From a bacterium (GTDB lineage: Bacteria; NPL-UPA2; JAGMAN01): a stretch of 12,144 nt of DNA. Position numbers and translations under genes: made by a program. Positions 5,165 to 11,469 of the stretch are shown here, in pieces. The notes under the pieces were generated by a model, which had not been told where the DNA came from, did not search any database, and saw nothing but the letters and a program-made list of their open reading frames with translations. Position 1 is the stretch's first letter; each line of letters starts with the position of its first letter. The stretch spans positions 1-12,144 of the forward strand of contig JAGMAN010000051.1 of NCBI GenBank assembly GCA_023130215.1, in the 5' to 3' direction.

Positions 5165-5639
5165 AATTAATATACGAAGTTCTCTTTTTCAGGTATTTTT
5201 GATATTTTCCCTGCTTTTGCCTAAATTATAAACCCGATATAAATTCTACCCACGAAAATCATATCTCTAGCAAAATCAATTAGTTACAGCTGACAAAAAC
5301 ATTTTTGTATCAAATGTAATATGCTGATTTAGTTCGCTTTTTATATGTAATAGCAGGTATTGCGCAGTTCATAAAATATTGGTTTTTGTGCATTAGAGTT
5401 TACCAATAACACTAATGAATAGATTGAGCTATATCTCAGGTCTCATATTGTATTGTTGTCCTAAACATTACCATTAAAAAATGAGTTTGTCAAGAGGTTG
5501 TTAGAGGCAACAAGCGATTTTTTCCTTTTTCTGAATGGCTTGTTAAATATAAAGAATGGGGAGCACTAATTGATTGGAAAAGCAAGCATCGTCGGATTCA
5601 ACACGAAAAATCTATTTGGAACGACAAACATAAAATTTA
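5165..5639. other. AT-rich intergenic stretch without a confident gene
   Basis: About 475 nt with no supported gene on either strand. It is clearly more AT-rich than the housekeeping genes around it. It holds an imperfect hairpin at 5391-5417, a TATAAT on the minus strand at 5230-5225 without a good -35, and from 5485 a start-less open frame described separately. No CRISPR repeat, tRNA or convincing riboswitch was seen. It lies at the junction between the cassette-like block and the CCA gene, so it may hold decayed accessory DNA and the promoter for the minus-strand small genes. Confidence 0.5.
5391..5417. repeat. Imperfect inverted repeat (9 of 10 paired, 7-nt loop)
   Basis: CATTAGAGTT pairs with AACACTAATG across TACCAAT, with a single A-A mismatch in the stem. 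It is not followed by a T-run on either strand, so it is not a standard terminator. It could be an operator or a remnant of a mobile sequence. Confidence 0.35.
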
Positions 5640-5682
5640 TCAAGCCTTTGAAGGCGTTTTTGATATATTCATCTTCACATAG
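5485..5682 (+). pseudogene. Possible truncated gene remnant (no start codon)
   Basis: An open frame of 65 codons following a TGA at 5482-5484 and ending at TAG 5680-5682. The first 52 codons or so, before it runs into the antisense of the CCA gene, look protein-like: RFFPFSEWLVKYKEWGAL, then charged IDWKSKHRRIQHEKSIWNDK, with three spaced Trp residues. No ATG, GTG or TTG is available in frame, so this would be the 3' end of a gene whose 5' part is lost. I do not recognise a family. A chance open frame in AT-rich DNA is possible. Confidence 0.25.
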
Positions 5683-6950
5683 TTCAGCTCATCCCGTTTA
5701 GTCTTGAGGGAGCCGTCCAGTTTGGCATAGAGGGCCTTCTTCAAGATTTTGGCAAACCGTGGGCCGGGCTTAAGGCCAAGTTCTTTCAGGTCATCTCCAG
5801 TTACCTTTAACTTTACTTGACGCAATTCTCTTAAGTAAAGAGAAACCCTCTCACTAACTATTCTGCTGGCCCTGGCCCTGGCCATAACCACTAACAAACT
5901 CTCAAGAGACAATTTCTCTAACTGGCAATAGATTTGGCTGGGGCTTAGCTTTTCTTTGCCAAGATGTCTCAGCTTCCTGGAGATTCCCTCTTTACTCCTA
6001 ATCACCTTCTCCTCATCTTTCCTGCTCAAATGGAACCTCTGGCAAGTAGCCCTTGCCTCTTTCACAGTTAATTTATGGAGAAGGGCAGAGAAGTAAATGA
6101 GCCACTGCGAGGGTTTCTCTTTCGGTAATGAGGACCTGAACCAATTTAAGACCTCCTTTAGGTTGCCAAGCAACTTTCTTAACTGCTTGTTAAATTTGAT
6201 TCTCGGATGAATAAATTTAAGTTCATGCAGTTCAGCCATCTTCTTTATCGCCCTCACGGGATTCTTTTCACTGAAGATTAAGACAAGCTCATCCCTCACT
6301 CTTTCAATGGTCAGTTCATCAAACATAGCTAAATCGGTCGCCTGCTTAATTAACTTCTTTGTCCATTCATCTATCTTAAACTGATAACGTTCGGAAAATC
6401 TCACTGCCCGGAAGATTCTGGTGGGGTCATCAATGAAACTTCCGTCGTGAAGGGCCCGAACCACTCCTTTCTTTAGGTCCCTTTCCCCACCGAAGGAATC
6501 TATCAGTTTCCCAAATTCCCCGGGATTGAGCTTGATGGCCATCGCGTTGATGGTGAAGTCGCGACGAAACTGGTCCTCTCTAATGGAACTTGCCTCAACT
6601 ATCGGTAGAGCAGCCGGGCGCTCATAATATTCCTGGCGGGCAGTAGCTACATCAACCTTAAATCCACCCCGCAGAGTAACTATAGCCGTTCCAAAACGAG
6701 TTATACCCTTTACCCTTCCCGATAAATGCTCTGCCAGCTTCTTTGCGAAGGCTATCCCATCTCCCTCCACGGTAATGTCAACATCCAGATTCTCTACTCC
6801 TAAGAAGAGATCCCTGACCACACCTCCCACTAAGTAGGCAGAGTAGTCCATCTCCTGAGCTACCTCCCCGGCAACACTGACAATCCGAAGAACTCTATGG
6901 GAGGTCTTCTCCTCTATTAACGCTTTAAGGTTTCTGCTCCTGGTTTTCAT
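5640..6950 (-). CDS. cca: CCA tRNA nucleotidyltransferase / poly(A)-polymerase family (class II)
   Basis: A class II nucleotidyltransferase adding CCA (or A) to tRNA 3' ends; cytoplasmic. The 436-residue protein has the Pol-beta-type head: GGVVRD (42-47), metal-binding D56-V-D58, the RRDFTINAMA motif (129-138), and DDPTRIFRAVRF (174-185). The ERVRDEL helix (216-222) belongs to the neck that reads the incoming nucleotide. The C-terminal tail has the VTGDDLKELGLKPGP-type element (384-398) followed by a basic helix, as in bacterial CCA-adding enzymes. There is no HD domain. Whether it adds the whole CCA or only the last A, as in species with split CC- and A-adding enzymes, cannot be decided here. 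It diverges from the hydrogenase operon; its ATG lies about 2 nt from the predicted transcription start, with no Shine-Dalgarno. Confidence 0.92.
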   Translation of the reverse strand: MKTRSRNLKALIEEKTSHRVLRIVSVAGEVAQEMDYSAYLVGGVVRDLFLGVENLDVDITVEGDGIAFAKKLAEHLSGRVKGITRFGTAIVTLRGGFKVDVATARQEYYERPAALPIVEASSIREDQFRRDFTINAMAIKLNPGEFGKLIDSFGGERDLKKGVVRALHDGSFIDDPTRIFRAVRFSERYQFKIDEWTKKLIKQATDLAMFDELTIERVRDELVLIFSEKNPVRAIKKMAELHELKFIHPRIKFNKQLRKLLGNLKEVLNWFRSSLPKEKPSQWLIYFSALLHKLTVKEARATCQRFHLSRKDEEKVIRSKEGISRKLRHLGKEKLSPSQIYCQLEKLSLESLLVVMARARASRIVSERVSLYLRELRQVKLKVTGDDLKELGLKPGPRFAKILKKALYAKLDGSLKTKRDELNYVKMNISKTPSKA

Positions 6951-6958
6951 TCAAGCAG

Positions 6959-6987
6959 ATTATATCAGATTCCCGTAGCCGATGCAA
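6959..6987 (-). promoter_or_regulatory. Extended -10 promoter of the CCA gene
   Basis: On the minus strand there is a perfect TATAAT (6964-6959) preceded by TGA, giving an extended -10, with TTGCAT (6987-6982) 17 nt upstream as a weak -35. A transcript starting about 7 nt after the -10 would begin near 6952, only two bases before the ATG at 6950, so the mRNA would be leaderless or nearly so. Confidence 0.65.
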
Positions 6988-7012
6988 AGAAATTCAATGT
7001 GTGGTTTTTTTC

Positions 7013-7040
7013 TTGACAAAAAAAAGAAGAATGGTAAAAT
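7013..7040 (+). promoter_or_regulatory. Sigma70-type promoter of the hydrogenase operon
   Basis: Consensus TTGACA (7013-7018), 16-nt A-rich spacer, TAAAAT (7035-7040, 5 of 6). Transcription would begin near 7047, leaving a leader of about 53 nt before the ATG at 7100. The -10 is inside a perfect 12-nt palindrome GTAAAATTTTAC (7034-7045), which could be an extra operator. It is the only good plus-strand promoter seen ahead of the operon. Confidence 0.7.
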
Positions 7041-7078
7041 TTTACGTGGATGGGGAACTTTTAATTTTTTTCCGCAGT

Positions 7079-7096
7079 TTGTGACAAATTTCACAA
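7079..7096. promoter_or_regulatory. Rex-type operator TTGTGACAAATTTCACAA
   Basis: An inverted repeat TTGTGA-N6-TCACAA ending 3 nt before the first start codon of the hydrogenase operon and about 32 nt after its predicted transcription start. It matches the Rex consensus TTGTGAA-N4-TTCACAA at all but one position. Rex is the NADH/NAD+-sensing repressor that controls fermentation and hydrogenase genes in many anaerobes, and a site downstream of the promoter suits repression. The inner TGTGA-N6-TCACA also fits CRP/FNR-family proteins, but those usually activate from upstream of the promoter. Confidence 0.7.
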
Positions 7097-7099
7097 GAT

Positions 7100-8200
7100 A
7101 TGCATTTTATCAAGTTTAAAGATTTCAATAATTTATTGAGAAAGCTACTCAAGGAGAATGCTATCTATGCTCCCGGACAAACGGGGGAGAATCTCTACTG
7201 GCAGAAGCTGAACTCCAATACCCCAAAGGGCACAAGTACCCAAAAGGGCACAAGTACCCCAATACCCTTACGGGCACAAGCGGGCACAGGTGGGCTGGAG
7301 AATATAGTATATGATCAAATTCGAGCTGCAGGCTCCATCAAGCCTTTCCTCTTCCACCCGAAAGAGACAGTGGCCAGTTATCCCACCGCTAAGACGAATA
7401 AGGAAACTCCTGAGAAAACTATTCTCATTGGTCCCAAGGCATGTGATCTCAAGGCGTTAGAAGTTCTGGACAATATTTTCCAAAAGGGAGATTTTAAGGA
7501 CCCATTCTACATAGCCAACCGGGAGAATACCACTGTTATAAGCAGCGACTGTTCCTCCCCTGCAGATTCCTGTTTCTGCTCTCTGGTCGACTTAAGTCCC
7601 TATCCTAAAACTGGATTTGACCTCAATCTCTCCAGGATTGCCGATGGATTTGTGGTGGAAGTTGGCTCCTCCCGGGGCCAAGAGTTAATAAGAGAGAGTG
7701 AAGCTTCTTTTCGGGAAGCATCCAGCCACATGGTAAAGGAACGGGATGATGTTAGAGGGGAAGTTCTGGCTCAGGTTAAGAAGCAGAACGAAGAGTATGA
7801 TGCAGGCAAGAGCTACCAGGAGATTCTCAAGAAGAATTTTGAAGTAGATGCCTGGAGGACGGAGGCTGAGAAGTGTGTGGAGTGTGCCGCCTGCGTTCAG
7901 GTCTGTCCTACCTGCTATTGCTTCCTGTTGTACGACCAAGCCTCAGGAGCAGAGCAAACTGCAGGCTATGAAAAGGTGCGGGTCTGGGATGCCTGCCAAT
8001 ATCCTAAGTTTTCTCAGGTGGCCGGAGGAGCCAATCCTCGCAAGAGAAGGGCTGAGAGACTTCGCCACCGCTATGCTCATAAATTTGATTACTTCTTAGA
8101 GAATTTTGATATAGTCGCTTGCACTGGATGTGGAAGGTGCATCCAGGCCTGTCCAGGCAAGATAGATATGAGGGAAGTGCTAAGTAAAATAGGGAAATGA
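7100..8200 (+). CDS. HydB-like 4Fe-4S dicluster subunit (hydrogenase/sulfite-reductase beta type)
   Basis: Iron-sulfur electron-transfer subunit related to the beta subunit of sulfhydrogenases (HydB) and AsrA of anaerobic sulfite reductase; cytoplasmic. The N-terminal half has the family's IGPKACDLKALEVLDNIF (110-127) and SSDCSSPADSCFC (138-150) segments. Two classical [4Fe-4S] motifs follow: C259-x2-C262-x2-C265-x3-C269 and C341-x2-C344-x2-C347-x3-C351. Its partner is the HydG-like protein immediately downstream (4-nt ATGA overlap). It should carry electrons between the flavin subunit and the hydrogenase core. Residues about 42-63 (KGTST repeats, then a Gly/Ala/Pro-rich run) are low complexity and encoded by tandem DNA repeats, probably an insertion absent from relatives. 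The ATG has no good Shine-Dalgarno, but residues 1-37 look like the family N-terminus. Confidence 0.88.
   Translation: MHFIKFKDFNNLLRKLLKENAIYAPGQTGENLYWQKLNSNTPKGTSTQKGTSTPIPLRAQAGTGGLENIVYDQIRAAGSIKPFLFHPKETVASYPTAKTNKETPEKTILIGPKACDLKALEVLDNIFQKGDFKDPFYIANRENTTVISSDCSSPADSCFCSLVDLSPYPKTGFDLNLSRIADGFVVEVGSSRGQELIRESEASFREASSHMVKERDDVRGEVLAQVKKQNEEYDAGKSYQEILKKNFEVDAWRTEAEKCVECAACVQVCPTCYCFLLYDQASGAEQTAGYEKVRVWDACQYPKFSQVAGGANPRKRRAERLRHRYAHKFDYFLENFDIVACTGCGRCIQACPGKIDMREVLSKIGK
7225..7290 (+). repeat. In-frame tandem repeat cluster (GGGCACAAGTACCC units)
   Basis: Two adjacent 18-nt copies (7225-7242 and 7243-7260) differ only at the last base; each encodes KGTST plus one residue. Two further degenerate GGGCACA copies follow at 7272 and 7282. 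The unit is a partial palindrome (GGGCAC against GTACCC). All copies stay in frame, adding a low-complexity loop to the HydB-like protein. This looks like an expanded small repeat inside a coding gene rather than protein under normal constraint. Confidence 0.75.
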
Positions 8201-9021
8201 AAAATCCTTATCTACCAGTTTCTGCAGAAATTTTAGAGGTAATTGAAGAGACTCCAAACATAAAGACCTTTGTTCTCAAGCCAAAAGAGGAGATTCCTTT
8301 CCGGACCGGTCAGTTTATGGAACTGACGGTGCCCGGGATAGGGGAAGCTCCATTTACTCCTTCCTCTTCACCCCAGGTTAAGGAAAAATTGGATTTCACC
8401 GTGATGAATGCGGGGAAAGTAACTTCTGCCCTTCACAAGGCAAAGCCCAGTGATAAGGTGGGGGTCAGGGGACCATATGGAGCAGGTTATCCCCTGGATG
8501 AGTTTAAGGGAAGAGAAGTCTTGATCGTAGGAGGGGGTGTGGGATTGGCACCACTCAGGTCTTTCTTCCTCACCCTCATAGAAGACATTAAGCTCTACCA
8601 AAAGATAACCTTCTGCTATGGGGCAAGAACCCCTTCTGATATTGTTTACAAGAACCTGGTTATGAAGGAGTGGCCAAAGTTAGACAAGAAAAAGGTAGCC
8701 CTCAGGCTAACGGTGGATGCGGGAGATAAAACCTGGAAAGGAAAGGTGGGACTGGTGACCACCACCCTGGATAACCTAAAGGTTGACATTGGTGGCAGCG
8801 TAGCAGTGGTATGCGGCCCACCCATAATGATGAAGTTTACCACTTTCAAGCTTATAGATTTAGGTTATAAACCAGAGCAGATTTATCTCTCCATGGAGAA
8901 GAATATGTCCTGCGGAATTGGGAAGTGCGGCCACTGCATGATGGGTAAATACTATGTTTGCAAAGACGGCCCGGTATTTACTTATGACAAGATAAAGGAC
9001 CTTCCAGCAGTTTGGGACTAA
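8197..9021 (+). CDS. HydG/PyrK-like FAD, NAD(P) and [2Fe-2S] oxidoreductase subunit
   Basis: Flavoprotein that exchanges electrons with NAD(H) or NADP(H), of the ferredoxin-NADP-reductase superfamily as in sulfhydrogenase gamma subunit HydG, AsrB and dihydroorotate dehydrogenase subunit PyrK. The 274-residue protein has a FAD-binding beta-barrel (1-100; TGQFMELTVP at 37-46, EAPFTPSSSP at 50-59), a Rossmann-like nucleotide-binding domain (VLIVGGGVGLAPLRS at 108-122; CGPPIMMKF at 206-214) and a C-terminal [2Fe-2S] motif C239-x4-C244-x2-C247-x7-C255. It overlaps the upstream HydB-like gene by 4 nt and abuts the ferredoxin gene, so the three are made together. The sequence does not decide NADH versus NADPH. 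Confidence 0.9.
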   Translation: MKNPYLPVSAEILEVIEETPNIKTFVLKPKEEIPFRTGQFMELTVPGIGEAPFTPSSSPQVKEKLDFTVMNAGKVTSALHKAKPSDKVGVRGPYGAGYPLDEFKGREVLIVGGGVGLAPLRSFFLTLIEDIKLYQKITFCYGARTPSDIVYKNLVMKEWPKLDKKKVALRLTVDAGDKTWKGKVGLVTTTLDNLKVDIGGSVAVVCGPPIMMKFTTFKLIDLGYKPEQIYLSMEKNMSCGIGKCGHCMMGKYYVCKDGPVFTYDKIKDLPAVWD

Positions 9022-9516
9022 ATGAAAAAGTTATTTATCGATTTAGAGGTATGTAGAAAGCATCCGGAGGTAGCTGTGCCGTGTAGCTATTTCTACCATC
9101 CGGACAATAAGGGAGTAATTTCTCTGCGAGAGTTGGCTGCTTTCGCTATCATCTGCCGTCAGTGTGATGAGGCCCCATGTGTTAAATCATGCCCTCAGGA
9201 TGCTTTAGAGAAGCAAGAAGATGGAACTCTGAAGCGATATAATATGCTCTGTATCTCCTGTAAATCCTGTGCCTATGCCTGTCCTTTTGGGACAATTATT
9301 CCTGAAGTTATCCCTTATGCAGTTTCCCAATGTGACTACTGCCTTGACCGGCTGGAAGGGCCGGAAGAACCTCTGTGCGTCCAACAGTGTCCGGTTGGAG
9401 GAATGGTTGACTACCGGGAAGTCGAAGAGGACCCAGAAAAAGATATTTATTTTGTGGGCGAGCATTTAGCCGTCCACGCCCGGCACTGGGAAAAAGTAGA
9501 AGCTGAGGTAAAGTAA
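9022..9516 (+). CDS. Polyferredoxin subunit with three [4Fe-4S] motifs (HycB/HydN-like)
   Basis: A 164-residue electron-transfer protein of the DmsB/HycB/HydN ferredoxin group, probably wiring the flavin module to the hydrogenase small subunit. Cysteine sets are C45-x2-C48-x4-C53-x3-C57, C77-x2-C80-x2-C83-x3-C87, and C104-x2-C107-x11-C119-x3-C123, giving three cubane clusters with ligands interleaved as in this family. Where four-cluster relatives have a first motif there are only C11 and C21, so that site is reduced or lost. No signal peptide is seen, so it acts on the cytoplasmic side. ATG follows the previous TAA directly (TAAATG); the next gene starts 1 nt after its stop. Confidence 0.88.
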   Translation: MKKLFIDLEVCRKHPEVAVPCSYFYHPDNKGVISLRELAAFAIICRQCDEAPCVKSCPQDALEKQEDGTLKRYNMLCISCKSCAYACPFGTIIPEVIPYAVSQCDYCLDRLEGPEEPLCVQQCPVGGMVDYREVEEDPEKDIYFVGEHLAVHARHWEKVEAEVK

Positions 9517-9517
9517 G

Positions 9518-10456
9518 ATGGAACTTTTGAAATCCATAGGTTATTTTGTTATTTTCCCCGGTTTTCTCTTCACGGCAGCGGTCGGACTCTTGGCCTCCTG
9601 GATAGATAGGAAAGTTACCGCCCGGGTGCACTGGCGAAAGGGGCCTCCCATCTTGCAGCCTTTATATGATATTGTAAAGTTGATGGGGAAAGAGACCATA
9701 GTGCCTCAAGGGAGCTCAAGACTAACTTTTCTACTCTCTCCCCTGTTTGGTCTGTCTGCAACTATTATCGTCTCTACTTTACTCTGGAGAACAATTATTT
9801 CTCCAAGTACGACTTTCCTGGGCGATTTAATAGTTGTTCTCTATCTTTTAACCATTCCCTCCTTAGCCGTAATAATGGGAGGGTTTGCCTCCCGCAATCC
9901 CCTTGCTTCTTTAGGAGCAAGCAGGGAAATGAAATTAATTTTAGCTTATGAACTTCCCTTTATCCTGGTTGCTCTTATCCCGGTAATTAAGGCGGGAACA
10001 ATTCGCATGGGGGAGATATTGAGTTATCAATTAAATCATGGAATTGTCATAGGTTCTCTCTCCGGAATAATTGGGTTTTTAGTTGCTATTCTCTGTATGC
10101 AGGCCAAGCTGGCATTGGTTCCCTTTGATATGGCGGAAGCGGAGACGGAGATAATGGGAGGGACCTATATTGAATATTCTGGAGCTCCCTTAGCGATTTA
10201 TAAGCTAACCCGGGCGATGATGCTTTTTGTTGTTCCAATGTTTCTGATTTGTATTTACTGTGGCGGGATTGATTTTGCCCATGGTTGGCTACACATTCTG
10301 CTTGGTGTTCTTAAATATGTGGGGTTGCTGGTAGTTATTATTCTTATCCGTAATACTGCCCCACGCGTGCGTATTGACCAGGCAATGAAATTCTTCTGGG
10401 GGCCAATGACCGGGCTGGCTGTATTAGGAATAGTCCTTGCTCTCTTGGGAATCTAA
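9518..10456 (+). CDS. NuoH/EchB/HycD-like membrane subunit of group 4 [NiFe] hydrogenase
   Basis: A 312-residue integral membrane protein with about eight hydrophobic helices. It anchors the hydrogenase core and forms the first part of the ion-translocation path, like NuoH of complex I. Family motifs: D-R-K-x-x-A-R-x-x-x-R-x-G-P (30-43) followed by LQPLYDIVKLMGKE (46-59) on the first cytoplasmic loop; LGASREMKLILAYELPF (132-148); and PFDMAEAETEIMGGTYIEYSG (about 203-223), with the conserved acidic residues kept. It starts 1 nt after the ferredoxin stop. An 83-nt AT-rich gap separates it from the NuoB-like gene, the longest break in the operon. No NuoL/M-type antiporter subunit is seen in the window. 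Confidence 0.92.
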   Translation: MELLKSIGYFVIFPGFLFTAAVGLLASWIDRKVTARVHWRKGPPILQPLYDIVKLMGKETIVPQGSSRLTFLLSPLFGLSATIIVSTLLWRTIISPSTTFLGDLIVVLYLLTIPSLAVIMGGFASRNPLASLGASREMKLILAYELPFILVALIPVIKAGTIRMGEILSYQLNHGIVIGSLSGIIGFLVAILCMQAKLALVPFDMAEAETEIMGGTYIEYSGAPLAIYKLTRAMMLFVVPMFLICIYCGGIDFAHGWLHILLGVLKYVGLLVVIILIRNTAPRVRIDQAMKFFWGPMTGLAVLGIVLALLGI

Positions 10457-10539
10457 TAGGAATTTAATTTAGGTGATTAGTGAATTAGGAAAAGAGAAGG
10501 AAAATCCAATTAATTAATTAGGTTAACCAGTCAACTAAA

Positions 10540-10962
10540 ATGAATTTAAAACTGAAGGCATTAACGAAATCTCCCTGGGTATTTCATATCTGCACCGGGT
10601 CCTGCAACAATTGTGATATTGAGATTTTAGATGCTTTAACTCCCAGGTTTGACATAGAAAGGTTCGGTATGGTCAAGGTTGGAAGCATCCGTCATGCTGA
10701 TGTTCTCCTGGTTACCGGAGCGGTTTCCAGAAAGGCAGGTCCGCGACTAAAAAGACTCTATGAACAGGCTCCCAAGCCCTGCTTCGTGGTAGCCATTGGT
10801 TCCTGCGCCCTCGGCCAGGGGATATTTAAGGGTAGCTATAATATGCCTGAGCCGGTTGACAAATATATTCCAGTGGATGCTTATATTCCCGGATGTCCAC
10901 CAAAACCGGAAGCAATGATTGCTGGCCTGGTCAAGTTGATAGAGAAATTAAGAGGAAAATAA
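10540..10962 (+). CDS. NuoB/EchC/HycG-like [NiFe] hydrogenase small subunit
   Basis: A 140-residue soluble subunit carrying the proximal [4Fe-4S] cluster next to the [NiFe] site. Expected ligands are C22 and C25 in the C18-T-G-S-C22-N-N-C25-D-I-E-I motif, C89 in A-I-G-S-C-A, and C119 in P-G-C-P-P-K-P-E. Separated cysteines (CxxC) followed by DIEI point to hydrogenase-type small subunits; complex I NuoB has adjacent cysteines. No long C-terminal ferredoxin extension is present, as in EchC. An in-frame TAG shortly upstream excludes an extended N-terminus. The ribosome site is weak, and the upstream spacer contains AATTAATTAATTAGG-like repeats. Confidence 0.92.
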   Translation: MNLKLKALTKSPWVFHICTGSCNNCDIEILDALTPRFDIERFGMVKVGSIRHADVLLVTGAVSRKAGPRLKRLYEQAPKPCFVVAIGSCALGQGIFKGSYNMPEPVDKYIPVDAYIPGCPPKPEAMIAGLVKLIEKLRGK

Positions 10963-11025
10963 TACTCCCACCCGGCTCCTTCTTCAAAGGGGCGGATTTT
11001 AAGGATGGGGTTAAAGGGAAGCAAT

Positions 11026-11469
11026 ATGATCAAAAAAAATGTGCTTAAAGAAATAAAAGATAAACTCTCGGAAAAGATTTTGAAAGTCTATGAGAAGTCT
11101 CCCCGGCGAATCTATATTGACCTAAAGCCTGAAGATATCCCCTCAGCCGCCAGCTTCATCTTTAAAGACCTAAAAGCAAGATTTGCCACTGCCTCAGGAG
11201 TAGATACCCGAAAACACATTGAGATTCTTTACCATTTCGCTTTCGATTCTCTGGGCAAGATAGTCAGCCTGCGCACACTTTTGGATAGAGAGAAACCGGA
11301 GATTGAATCCTTAACTTCCATTATTACTGGAACAGAGTGGATTGAGAGGGAGATTCACGAACTTTTAGGGGTTAATTTCCGGAATCATCCTAATCTGAAG
11401 AAGCTGCTTATGGCTGAAGACTATCCGCCGCAGGGTCAGTATCCTTTAAGGAGAGATTTCAGTGGCTAA
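11026..11469 (+). CDS. NuoC/EchD-like subunit (HycE N-terminal domain)
   Basis: The small 30-kDa-subunit-like protein that packs against the large catalytic subunit in group 4 hydrogenases and complex I. The start at 11026 gives 147 residues; a second in-frame ATG at 11005 would add seven, but it has AAGG touching the ATG, whereas 11026 has AAAGGGAAG at normal spacing. The family signature is at the C-terminus: G-T-E-W-I-E-R-E-I-H-E-L-L-G-V-N-F, then HPNLKKLLMAEDYPPQGQYPLRRDF. It is a separate gene here, whereas it is fused to the large subunit in HycE. It overlaps the large-subunit gene by 8 nt. Confidence 0.9.
   Translation: MIKKNVLKEIKDKLSEKILKVYEKSPRRIYIDLKPEDIPSAASFIFKDLKARFATASGVDTRKHIEILYHFAFDSLGKIVSLRTLLDREKPEIESLTSIITGTEWIEREIHELLGVNFRNHPNLKKLLMAEDYPPQGQYPLRRDFSG

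Noticed and set aside
7079-7096. CRP/FNR activator site
   Set aside because: The inner TGTGA-N6-TCACA fits, but the position downstream of the promoter, the matching outer TT/AA bases and the NAD(P)H-linked operon favour Rex; kept only as an alternative.
7225-7290. CRISPR-like direct repeats
   Set aside because: Copies are adjacent without unique spacers, in frame inside a gene, and no cas gene is present.
7685-7939. 84-codon minus-strand frame opposite the HydB-like gene
   Set aside because: Antisense of the region containing the first iron-sulfur motif of the real gene; no independent support.
11005-11025. Upstream ATG as the start of the NuoC-like gene
   Set aside because: Its purine tract touches the ATG with no spacing, and the seven extra residues do not resemble the family; the ATG at 11026 has a properly spaced site.
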